Assembly: GCF_902833645.1 (NCBI RefSeq)
Contig: NZ_CADFGE010000010.1
Location: forward strand, 1 to 64,000
Length of the DNA: 64,000 bases
DNA from: Paraburkholderia fungorum
GTDB taxonomy: Bacteria; Pseudomonadota; Gammaproteobacteria; Burkholderiales; Burkholderiaceae
Reading direction: 5' to 3'
In this document: positions 7,891-15,115 of the stretch, in pieces
How the letters are laid out: the number at the start of each line of letters is the position of its first letter
Position numbering within the stretch: the stretch's first letter is position 1
Made by a program: the position numbers and the translations under genes
Notes under the pieces: generated by a model
Told to the model about the DNA's origin: nothing
Seen by the model: only the letters and a program-made list of their open reading frames with translations
Databases searched by the model: none

Positions 7891-9286
7891 TGAAGCCTCC
7901 GCCGAAACCGCCACTGCCGCCGCCGAAGCCACCACCGCCGAAACCGCCGCCACTGCTGCCAAAGCCCGCGTTGCCGAAGCCGTTCTGCGCTTCGCCGCCG
8001 CCCAACGCCTGACGGAAACGCGTCAGCTTCGGCGAGTGCGGATGGATGCCAAGCGAGACCCAGTTATCGAGTTCCTCGCCTTCGGCGGTCGCGATCGCCT
8101 CGTAGCGATACAACTCCTGCGTCGCGATGATGTTGTCCGACAGACCTGTGACTTCGGTAATCGACAGAATCCGCCGGCGCCCGTTGGAAAGCCGTCCGAT
8201 CTGCACGATGAAGTCGATCGCGTTCGCGATCTGCCGGCGCAGGCTCGACTCCGTACCCTGGAAACCCGCGAAACCCGCCAGCATTTCGAGCCGGTACAGG
8301 CATTCGCGCGGCGAGCTGGCGTGCACGGTGCCCATCGAGCCGTCGTGGCCGGTGTTCATTGCCTGCAGCATTTCGAGCACCTCACCGCCGCGCACTTCGC
8401 CGACGATGATGCGGTCCGGCCGCATCCGCAGGGTATTGCGCAACAGGTCTCGAATGGTCACGACACCCGCGCCGTCGAAGCCGCCCGGACGGCTTTCGAG
8501 CCGCACCACGTGCGGGTGATTCAGCGACAGTTCGGCCGTGTCCTCAATCGTCACGACCCGCTCCGGCTCGGGAATGTGAAACGCCAGCGCATTGAGCAGC
8601 GAGGTCTTGCCCGAACTCGTGCCGCCGGACACCAGGATGTTGCAGCGCGCGGCGACCGCCGCATCGAGCAGCGCGCCGATTTCCGGGTTGTAGGTGCCGT
8701 TCGCGAGCAGATCCTCCGGACGCATCGGATCTTTGCGGAATTTACGGATCGAGACGATCGGCCCGTCGATCGACAGCGGTTCGATCACCACATTCACCCG
8801 CCCACCGTTCGGCAGGCGCGCGTCGACCATTGGGTTCGATTCGTCCAGACGCCGTCCGATCGGCGCGAGAATGCGCCGCACGATCCGCAACAAGTGCGCG
8901 TTGTCGGCAAAGCGCACCTGAATCCTGGTCAGGATGCCGTGCCGCGACACGTACACGTCGTTGTAGCCGTTGATCAGAATATCCTCGACCGCCGGATCGG
9001 CGAGCAGATCCTCGATCGGCCCGAAGCCCGCCAGTTCCTTGGTCAGCGCCTCGGCAATCAGCCTGACTTCGCTCTCGTTGATCGGTATCCGGCGCAGCCG
9101 CACGAAACTGTCCATCTCCAGATCGACGAACTGGTTGATCGCATTGCGCGACCAGCGGCCGAATTCGGAACCGAGTTCCTCGATCCGAGTAAGCAGATGC
9201 TCGTGCGCCGCGTTCTTGATGTCCTGGAACTGCTGGCTATGCGCGAACGAGGGCGCGTCGTCGGCAAATTCGATTTCTTTTGCCAT
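7883..9286 (-). CDS. tadA: TadA/CpaF secretion ATPase
   Basis: This is the hexameric traffic ATPase that powers assembly of the Flp pilus. The 467-residue protein has the N-terminal all-alpha domain of CpaF proteins, then the RecA-like core with Walker A GGTSSGKT at 221-228, an Asp box around VVTIEDTAELSL, Walker B RMRPDRIIVGEVRG and the His box near MGTVHASSPREC. It is unusual in its C-terminal tail: the last 40 or so residues are almost entirely Gly, Phe, Asn and Ser (GFGGGGFGGGSGGFGG), absent from the better-known CpaF proteins. It lies between tadZ (3 bp gap) and tadB (8 bp overlap). Confidence 0.95.
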   Translation of the reverse strand: MAKEIEFADDAPSFAHSQQFQDIKNAAHEHLLTRIEELGSEFGRWSRNAINQFVDLEMDSFVRLRRIPINESEVRLIAEALTKELAGFGPIEDLLADPAVEDILINGYNDVYVSRHGILTRIQVRFADNAHLLRIVRRILAPIGRRLDESNPMVDARLPNGGRVNVVIEPLSIDGPIVSIRKFRKDPMRPEDLLANGTYNPEIGALLDAAVAARCNILVSGGTSSGKTSLLNALAFHIPEPERVVTIEDTAELSLNHPHVVRLESRPGGFDGAGVVTIRDLLRNTLRMRPDRIIVGEVRGGEVLEMLQAMNTGHDGSMGTVHASSPRECLYRLEMLAGFAGFQGTESSLRRQIANAIDFIVQIGRLSNGRRRILSITEVTGLSDNIIATQELYRYEAIATAEGEELDNWVSLGIHPHSPKLTRFRQALGGGEAQNGFGNAGFGSSGGGFGGGGFGGGSGGFGGGFNV

Positions 9287-9289
9287 CGT

Positions 9290-10531
9290 CTATGACCGCT
9301 TGTAAGTGGTTGGAATGAAGCGCTTGAGCGCGCCCAGCGCGGATTTGCTGCCTGCTTGCGAGGTTGCGCGCGCCGCGCCGCCGAGTCGTTCGATCAAGGG
9401 TTCGAGCGCGCGCACGTAGGGGTCGCGCGCGGCGGCATCGGCCAGCAGATGTCCCTGATTGACCGCCTGCCCAAGCGTGATGCGCCGCTCCGGCAAACTG
9501 GCCAGCAACGGAATTTCCAGCCGCTGCGCGATCTGCGCGGCGGCGAGCCCGAGGTCGGCGTCGAACTTGTTGACGATCAGTTGCACATTCGCCGTGTCCA
9601 CCCCCTCCTCGCGCAACGCGTCGAGCACGCCGACCGCCGATACGATCGAGGCCACACCCTGATCGCACACCAGCCAGGTTTCGTCGGCGGCCTGCACGAC
9701 GTGAGCGATGAACTCGCTGTTGGTAAAACCGCCGAGATCGACGATCTGTTGATCGAAGAACGCGCGCAGCCGGTTCAGCAACCCGATCGATGACGAATAC
9801 GAGACCTCACGCATATCGGCGAGATTGGGCGGCAACGTGGTGAGCGCGAGACCGCTCGAATGATGGGACAGCGCGGTGTGCACGAAAGTTTGGTCGAAGC
9901 GGCGCAGATTGCGCACGGCTTCGACGAAATTGAATTCGCTACGCGTGTTCAGAAGCAACGAGCCGTCACCAGCGGGCAGGCCGAGATCGAGCAAAGCGGC
10001 TTGCCGGCCTTGCGCGACGTCGCGCCGCTGCAACATCACGGCGAGGTTCGCGGCCAGCGTGCTGACCCCCATGCCGATGCGCGCGCCCAGTAGCGCGGTG
10101 ACGTGTCCATGGCGGCTGACCGGTTCGACAAGGTTGTCCAATACCTGGCGTGTAATGCGCAACGCATCTTCGGCCGGAGCGGACACATCGATAAAATCGC
10201 GCACGCCGGCACGCAACGCGGCCAGCGCGCTTTCAGGCTCAGCGAGCGATCCGAGCGCGACGATCTGCATGCCGGGATAAGCTGCGCGCACCGCACTCGC
10301 CGCAGCGCTCGCCGCGGCGGCACGGCCACCGGAAAAATCGACGAACACCAGCGACGGGTTCAACGCCGCAATGCGCTGCATCAACATCGAGGGATCGAGT
10401 GTGGCCGCTTCGACCACGCCAGCTCCCACCAGCGTATCGGCGAGCCAATGCACGTGCGCGTCGGCTAGCGACGCGAACACGAAATAGTCGGTGACCGCCC
10501 TTTCAGTCAATGAATGCGTTCTCGCGTTCAT
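9290..10531 (-). CDS. tadZ: TadZ/CpaE atypical ParA-like ATPase
   Basis: TadZ proteins resemble ParA/MinD and help place the Tad machinery at its cellular site. The N-terminal receiver-like domain (about 15-140) is followed by a ParA-like domain beginning near residue 148. Its phosphate-binding loop is degenerate: it reads GARIGMGVSTLAANLA, without the Lys residues of the canonical ParA loop (KGGxxKT). Later ParA landmarks remain (QIVDLGGFTNSEF; LIVNKFDAD). The ATG at 10531 is nine bases after an AAAGG motif. The ATG at 10540 abuts that motif and is less likely. The gene is 132 bp from the rcpA stop and 3 bp from tadA. Confidence 0.88.
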   Translation of the reverse strand: MNARTHSLTERAVTDYFVFASLADAHVHWLADTLVGAGVVEAATLDPSMLMQRIAALNPSLVFVDFSGGRAAAASAAASAVRAAYPGMQIVALGSLAEPESALAALRAGVRDFIDVSAPAEDALRITRQVLDNLVEPVSRHGHVTALLGARIGMGVSTLAANLAVMLQRRDVAQGRQAALLDLGLPAGDGSLLLNTRSEFNFVEAVRNLRRFDQTFVHTALSHHSSGLALTTLPPNLADMREVSYSSSIGLLNRLRAFFDQQIVDLGGFTNSEFIAHVVQAADETWLVCDQGVASIVSAVGVLDALREEGVDTANVQLIVNKFDADLGLAAAQIAQRLEIPLLASLPERRITLGQAVNQGHLLADAAARDPYVRALEPLIERLGGAARATSQAGSKSALGALKRFIPTTYKRS

Positions 10532-10663
10532 GTTGAACATCCTTTTGCGGCATTGGCTGCCAAGCCGCCGCGTCGTACTGCCTGCCAGCCGGCCTACGCT
10601 GCTCGCGTGCCTGCTGGCTCACTGCTCCACCGATCCGGCGCGCCGTTCGGGCGCCCGCCGGCT

Positions 10664-12067
10664 TCACTTCGAAAATCCCGGCGCCGCATCATGCGTCGCC
10701 GCCACGCCACCGATCAGCGAGCGCCACACCGGGGCGTTACGCTGTTCGGACTGCTCGCCCGGCGTCGTCGGCAAGGCCGCGCCCTTCGCGAACGGCGACA
10801 CCAGATGCGGCGTCACGATGATCACCAGCTCCTTCTCGTTCTGCTGGTAATTCAGTTGCTTGAAGAAGGTGCCGATCACCGGCAGGTCGCCGAGCAAAGG
10901 CACCTTCGCGACATTCGATGCGGTCTCGCGGTCGATCAGGCCGCCGATCACGAAACTCTCGCCGTCGCCGAGTTCGACCGTAGTGTCGGCACGGCGCGTG
11001 GTGAACGCGGGCACCGACACGCCGCTAATCGTCACGGCGTTGGAGAAGTCGAGTTGGCTCGCCTCCGGCGCTACCTTCAACGCAATGCGTTGCGGACTCA
11101 ATACGGTCGGCGTCAGCGTGAGCCCGACCCCATAGGGCTTGAATTCGATCGAGGTCGAACCGAGTGCCTGCGGAACCGGAATCGGTATCTCGCCACCGGC
11201 AAGGAAACTCGCGCTCTGCCCGGATAAGGCCACGAGTGTCGGCTCGGCCAGCACGCGTGCAAGATTGTTGCTCTCCAGCAGGCTCAGGTTCGCGAACAGT
11301 CCATGCGTGGCTGAGTTGAAAACCAGGTTGAACGCGGACGAAATCGGCGTCGAACTTGTCATTTGGGGCGCCTGCCCCGCGGTTGCCGAAAGCGAGTTCA
11401 GTGCCGACGGTGCAAACGAGCCGAACGTAAAGCCGTTGTTCTGCTTGAAGAAGTTAAAACCCACTTCCTTGAGCACCGAGCGGCTGAACTCGACCACCCG
11501 CACATCGACCTGCACCACCGCGCGGCTCGCCACCGACGAGGTGTCGAACACCGCGCCGTCCTTGCCTAGCGAACCTTCCGCAGCGACCACGGCGCGCTGG
11601 TGCGCCTCCATCGTCGCTGCCGAGCCCGAGACCACCGCCGTGCTGCCCAGCACCTTGACGGCCGGCGTATCGGGCCCAAGCAGCGAGGCCGCGGCCGGCG
11701 TGATGACGTTGACCGTGTAGGTCAGCGGCGCTTCGCGATCACTGGTCCATAACATCAGGTTGGTCGTGCCCGCTGCTTTGCCAACCAGCAGCACGCCGCC
11801 ACGCTTGTCACCCTTGATAATCAGCACGTCGGCCACCGCAGGGTCACCGATCGCGACACGCTTCAACGTGCGGCCGGGTGCGAGCGACTGCTGCGCGCCG
11901 ACCTTCAGGTCAATGGTCTGCGAGTACGCAGCTTGCGCCGCGTCGGACATCTGTGAAGATTGCCCCCGCTGCACCACCGGACCCGCCGCATCAGTCGCAG
12001 CCGACAGGCCGAGCAAGGCCAACCCGAGCCACGCCGCTTTTCCGAAAACAAAATTCCGTTCTGTCAT
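10664..12067 (-). CDS. rcpA: RcpA/CpaC outer-membrane secretin of the Tad pilus
   Basis: This forms the outer-membrane channel through which the Flp pilus exits. The 467-residue protein has a signal peptide (first about 28 residues) and a BON/N0-like periplasmic domain (about 48-125, with the KRVAIGDPAVADV motif). Linker domains follow, then the secretin core from about 250 to 430 with VLAEPTLVALSGQSASFLAGGEIPIP (given by position 275-300) and the closing signature VPLLGDLPVIGTFF. The C-terminal 35 residues are variable. It lies 41 bp after rcpC. Length and motif order match type II/IVb Tad secretins. Confidence 0.94.
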   Translation of the reverse strand: MTERNFVFGKAAWLGLALLGLSAATDAAGPVVQRGQSSQMSDAAQAAYSQTIDLKVGAQQSLAPGRTLKRVAIGDPAVADVLIIKGDKRGGVLLVGKAAGTTNLMLWTSDREAPLTYTVNVITPAAASLLGPDTPAVKVLGSTAVVSGSAATMEAHQRAVVAAEGSLGKDGAVFDTSSVASRAVVQVDVRVVEFSRSVLKEVGFNFFKQNNGFTFGSFAPSALNSLSATAGQAPQMTSSTPISSAFNLVFNSATHGLFANLSLLESNNLARVLAEPTLVALSGQSASFLAGGEIPIPVPQALGSTSIEFKPYGVGLTLTPTVLSPQRIALKVAPEASQLDFSNAVTISGVSVPAFTTRRADTTVELGDGESFVIGGLIDRETASNVAKVPLLGDLPVIGTFFKQLNYQQNEKELVIIVTPHLVSPFAKGAALPTTPGEQSEQRNAPVWRSLIGGVAATHDAAPGFSK

Positions 12068-12108
12068 GTAGTTTTGGACGCGTCCGGCCGCCCGCTCCCT
12101 GAAACTGC

Positions 12109-13053
12109 TTACCAGGCGACCGTCTCGGCGCGCCCACCCCGTATCACTTCGATACCGCTCTTTGTACTATTGGTGTTACCCGCAACCCGCGTCGGCGGCA
12201 GCGGTATATGCGGCAGCGCCGGCCGTACACCCGCGCCTGCCGAATTGCCGCTTCCCGACAAGGCATCCAGCGACACGCCCGCCGCGGCGCGAGTCGAATC
12301 CTGCAGCGGCGCGCTTGCGCCGGCCACCGCTGCCGTTTTCAACACGGTGGGATAGGCCGGCAACGCATTCTGATCGACTACTTCGGCATCCTTGGGATTG
12401 CGCAACGCGAAGATCAAACGGCCAGCGCTTTCCGCGAGCGTCAGGCGGTCCACGTCGGCGACCGGCACGGCCAGCACCGCGGTGCGCACCATGCCGTTCG
12501 GGTCACCCGGGTTGTCACTGCTTGTGGTCGCATTGCCGAACGCGAGCACGCGCACTTTCGACATCAGCAAGCGCGCCTGAGTACGATCTATTTCACCGCC
12601 GTTGCCAATAGCGCCGTCGCGCTTGAGCGTGAAAAACACATCGACAAAATTACCGGGCCGCAATCGGTTGCCGACCGCATTGCCTTCGTCGACCCTCACC
12701 GCCAACGCCCGCTCGCCCGGCTCGACACGCTCCGCGAGCCCAGACGACAGTTGGGTTTCAAGCACCGGCGAGTCCGCACCGATTTCCGCGTTCGGCACGC
12801 GGCCGGCCAGTTGCGCCGGGTCGGTAAAGGCCCCGTTCGGATTGATCGGCAGCGACTGCACACGCAGTTCGTCGACGGTAATCGGCTTGCCTGCGGGCAG
12901 CGCGTGGGTCGCCACCACCACCGGGAAGCTCGCCTGCACTGCAGGAGTCACGGCAACGGGCGCCGGGCGGCGCGACAGCATCCACGCGAACAGCCCGAGC
13001 AGCAACGCGGCTGCTATCAGCACCCCTGCAAGAATTTTTGTCAGATTCGGCAT
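12109..13053 (-). CDS. rcpC: RcpC/CpaB pilus assembly protein (SAF domain)
   Basis: CpaB/RcpC is a periplasmic, membrane-anchored protein linked to secretin stability. The protein begins with one membrane helix (ILAGVLIAAALLLGLFAWML). An SAF domain follows (about 43-110: VVVATHALPAGKPITVDELR...LETQLSSG), then the Flp pilus RcpC/CpaB domain (GNRLRPGNFVDVFFTLKR...). The C-terminal 80 residues are Ala/Gly/Pro-rich and probably disordered. It lies 91 bp after tadE and 41 bp before rcpA in the same direction. The family call is secure from domain order and position. Confidence 0.92.
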   Translation of the reverse strand: MPNLTKILAGVLIAAALLLGLFAWMLSRRPAPVAVTPAVQASFPVVVATHALPAGKPITVDELRVQSLPINPNGAFTDPAQLAGRVPNAEIGADSPVLETQLSSGLAERVEPGERALAVRVDEGNAVGNRLRPGNFVDVFFTLKRDGAIGNGGEIDRTQARLLMSKVRVLAFGNATTSSDNPGDPNGMVRTAVLAVPVADVDRLTLAESAGRLIFALRNPKDAEVVDQNALPAYPTVLKTAAVAGASAPLQDSTRAAAGVSLDALSGSGNSAGAGVRPALPHIPLPPTRVAGNTNSTKSGIEVIRGGRAETVAW

Positions 13054-13144
13054 GACGACTCACTGCTACGGTTAAACAATGCCGCGGCGGGCAAGCGTTC
13101 GCACCCGCATGGACGAACATAAAAACTGGGAGCCGGCGCGTACG

Positions 13145-13642
13145 TCACTGAATGTTCTCCGGGTTGAGTTGTACAGTGGCGTTGCTCGACAGGGAGTTAG
13201 GCAGCGTGATGCCCATGAGGGGCAAGTTCGGCACGATCGGACTAGCCTGATAGTTGTAAGCGAGCAGGACATTCACGCACTGCATGGTGTTATTGGGGCC
13301 ACAGGGCGCCGAAGAAGACGTGCACTGCGCGGATTTCACTAGTGTCGCGATCACTGACTTTGCTGCCGCGCAGCCGGCGTTCCCTCGATTGACGAGCGCG
13401 GTCTGCAGCGACGTGTTGGGCTGCCAGTTCAGCGCGGCGCGCGCGCCTTCTTCAGCGGCGAGCGTCAGGTTCTGCTGCGCCACGAAAATCAGACTGAAAG
13501 TCACGATCCCGTACAGGATGATGAAGAACAGCGGGAACACCATCGCAAATTCAATTGCCGTGACGCCCCGTTGCGCGCGCGCGCGCAACGCCCGGACGTG
13601 CTTGAGCGGCGCGCGCGCAGCACGGATCGAACACGGCTTCAT
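13145..13642 (-). CDS. tadE: TadE-like minor pseudopilin
   Basis: TadE proteins are minor prepilin-like components processed by the Tad prepilin peptidase. The protein has a basic leader ending RARAQRG, then VTAIEFAMVFPLFFIILYGIV, which fits a class III prepilin site (cleavage after Gly26, Glu at +5, hydrophobic helix). The mature domain is about 139 residues with four Cys in the middle. The ATG at 13642 overlaps the tadV stop as ATGA and follows a GGGGGG stretch at five bases; the longer frame from 13702 is rejected. No tadF-like gene follows, so this may be the only minor pseudopilin besides TadG. Confidence 0.9.
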   Translation of the reverse strand: MKPCSIRAARAPLKHVRALRARAQRGVTAIEFAMVFPLFFIILYGIVTFSLIFVAQQNLTLAAEEGARAALNWQPNTSLQTALVNRGNAGCAAAKSVIATLVKSAQCTSSSAPCGPNNTMQCVNVLLAYNYQASPIVPNLPLMGITLPNSLSSNATVQLNPENIQ

Positions 13643-14139
13643 CGCAGCCCCCCAGGCAGCCCTTGCAGCACAAGCCATGCACTGGCGGCCACGGCAAGAC
13701 ACGCGGCGTACGGCGTAGAGGATTTACCGGCCAAGTCGAAGGTCGCGCCGGGAGAACGGATCAGACCGGCGAGCCGCGTACGGGTTGTGATCAACAGCCA
13801 GAGCGCATGGACGCCGGCGGCAAGACTGGCCGCCATCCAAAGTCCGAGCAACGCATGCATGCCGCACCACGCCCCCATGACGGCGAACACCTTGACGTCC
13901 GCAGCGCCCATTACGCCGATTGCAAAAAATGGCAATAACGCGACGAAACCGATTAGCGCGCCAATACCCGCCTGGGTCAACGGCACGCCAAAGGGCCCGC
14001 ACTGGAGAAACGCGCAGCCGAAAGCTGCCGCCAAACCGGTAGCGACAACCAAATTGGAAATACGCCGACTGCGGCAGTCACTTATAGCGACTACCGCAGC
14101 CCAGGCGACAAATAACAAAATACCGACAGAGACATTCAT
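13639..14139 (-). CDS. tadV: TadV/CpaA prepilin peptidase (A24)
   Basis: This is an integral-membrane aspartic protease that cleaves Flp and the TadE-type pseudopilins. The 166-residue protein is a hydrophobic A24B peptidase without the N-terminal methylase domain of PilD, as expected for Tad. The two catalytic Asp residues appear to be Asp21 (SDCRSRRISN) and Asp81 in GAADVK, matching the family GxGD-type motif. I chose the ATG at 14139; a longer frame from 14184 starts inside the palindromic region downstream of flp and adds only polar residues. It is coupled to tadE by an ATGA overlap. Confidence 0.92.
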   Translation of the reverse strand: MNVSVGILLFVAWAAVVAISDCRSRRISNLVVATGLAAAFGCAFLQCGPFGVPLTQAGIGALIGFVALLPFFAIGVMGAADVKVFAVMGAWCGMHALLGLWMAASLAAGVHALWLLITTRTRLAGLIRSPGATFDLAGKSSTPYAACLAVAASAWLVLQGLPGGLR

Positions 14140-14166
14140 TTCGCACTCGACAGGCGAAGCGACGCC

Positions 14167-14191
14167 ATGCGAATTGCAATGCAATTCGCAT
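14167..14191. repeat. 25-nt palindrome between flp and tadV
   Basis: The 12-base arms ATGCGAATTGCA and TGCAATTCGCAT are perfectly complementary around one central A. Part of a flanking pair, ACGCCA (14162-14167) and TGGCGT (14199-14204), could extend the stem. It lies 87 bp after the flp stop and 28 bp before the tadV start. In RNA it would form a long hairpin suited to transcript attenuation or to 3'-end protection of flp mRNA. No U-run follows. Confidence 0.75.
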
Positions 14192-14277
14192 TAACCAATG
14201 GCGTGCGTTATAAAACGCCGACAAAGCGAACAAACGTATTAACGTCAGTCGCTCCGCTGGACGTTTACAGGTTGCCC

Positions 14278-14457
14278 TTACGCTGCTGCCGGAACGACGA
14301 TCAGAGCCTGGACCGCGTTCAACACGGTTTTGAGGCTCGTGCCGATGTTTGTTACCGACGTGGCAATGACGAGTACTACTAACCCCGCGATCAAACCATA
14401 CTCGATGGCCGTCACGGCCCGGTTATCTCTCAGGAAGCGTTTGGCGAACTTTTTCAT
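14278..14457 (-). CDS. flp: Flp family type IVb pilin
   Basis: This 59-residue major pilin was translated by hand. The leader MKKFAKRFLRDNRA precedes the mature N-terminus VTAIEYGLIAGLVVLVIA, which has the family Glu at +5 and Tyr at +6 and one long hydrophobic helix; the protein ends VVPAAA. Mature length would be 45 residues. The residue before the cleavage point is Ala14, not the more common Gly. A GAGGG Shine-Dalgarno lies four bases before the ATG. The gene is first in the Tad row and is followed by a strong palindrome, which fits high expression of flp relative to the assembly genes. Confidence 0.93.
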   Translation of the reverse strand: MKKFAKRFLRDNRAVTAIEYGLIAGLVVLVIATSVTNIGTSLKTVLNAVQALIVVPAAA

Positions 14458-14518
14458 TTTTACCCTCGGACTTTCATTTATTTCGTTTGTTTACGTGCTG
14501 CTTCGGATGACGGAGTCT

Positions 14519-14534
14519 TGCGCGCTACGGACCA
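14519..14534 (-). promoter_or_regulatory. Candidate sigma-54 promoter of flp (weak)
   Basis: On the minus strand this reads TGGTCCGTAGCGCGCA. Against the sigma-54 consensus TGGCACG-N4-TTGCW it has the invariant GG and GC at the correct 10-base spacing and 8 of 12 matches. The position would give an flp leader of about 50 bases. The link to the activator encoded at the end of the Tad row is inference; the -12 part is poor. Confidence 0.3.
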
Positions 14535-14986
14535 TTGGTCTCTCATTCCTGGCCCTGCTTGTTGCGCCGCAGAAGCACCGCCTTGCAGCCGGCTTCAATA
14601 AAACAGATGTCTGGTAGCTGTCTGTTCGATTACGCACCTCCCTCGTCAATCCTTGATGCTTTCGGGTTTTATAGCCGAACAATCATATTTAAGCAATTGT
14701 CCGCTGCCCTTAGCCCCACACCATATGCGTTTTGGTGTCGTACTCAGGTTAACGGCAGTTCGTGCGTTGCAGCACATAGGAATAACCATGAGTTAGATTC
14801 GCTGCACTAATTATTTGTTTGAACAGAACGTTTCAAGCGCAAGAAACCCTCGCGCTGCGCTTGCGTTACGCCGTGTTTCGTAACGGCGCGCGCGGCTCGT
14901 TACGTTACGCAGCCCCCGCAAACGTTTAGCGGATTGATATTCGCACGCTATATCCGAGTTAGCGGGCACTCCATCAATTCCTCGCA

Positions 14987-15007
14987 AAGCCATATCAGAT
15001 ATGGCTT
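14987..15007. promoter_or_regulatory. 21-nt palindrome, operator-like
   Basis: AAGCCATATC and GATATGGCTT are perfect 10-base arms around one central A. It lies 109 bp upstream of the first lipoprotein start. The size and symmetry suit a dimeric regulator. No T-run follows on either strand, so it is unlikely to be a terminator. The binding protein is unknown. Confidence 0.55.
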
Positions 15008-15115
15008 CACGCCCTTCAGTAAAAAAATATCCTGCATTACTCAGTCGAAATGGCACGGCTCATGCAGAGATAGGCACGCAGCAACACCCAATAACACATG
15101 CGATGCGAGGGCGAC

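Larger units (their letters stand above)
14458..15115. promoter_or_regulatory. Divergent control region between flp and the lipoprotein cluster
   Basis: This stretch of about 660 bp has no convincing gene and is more AT-rich than its surroundings. It must hold the promoters for the Tad row (leftward) and for the lipoprotein/TpsB genes (rightward). Visible elements are a weak sigma-54-like site at 14519-14534 and a 21-nt palindrome at 14987-15007. Several GTTACG/CGTAAC-type short inverted repeats occur around 14860-14915. Confidence 0.6.

Noticed and set aside
14700..14717. Second sigma-54-like element upstream of flp (minus strand GGGCAG...TTGCT)
   Set aside because: The distance between the GG and GC elements is two bases too long.
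14811..15056. Small minus-strand gene in the flp/lipoprotein gap
   Set aside because: No Shine-Dalgarno, no signal or domain, and it overlaps the operator-like palindrome.
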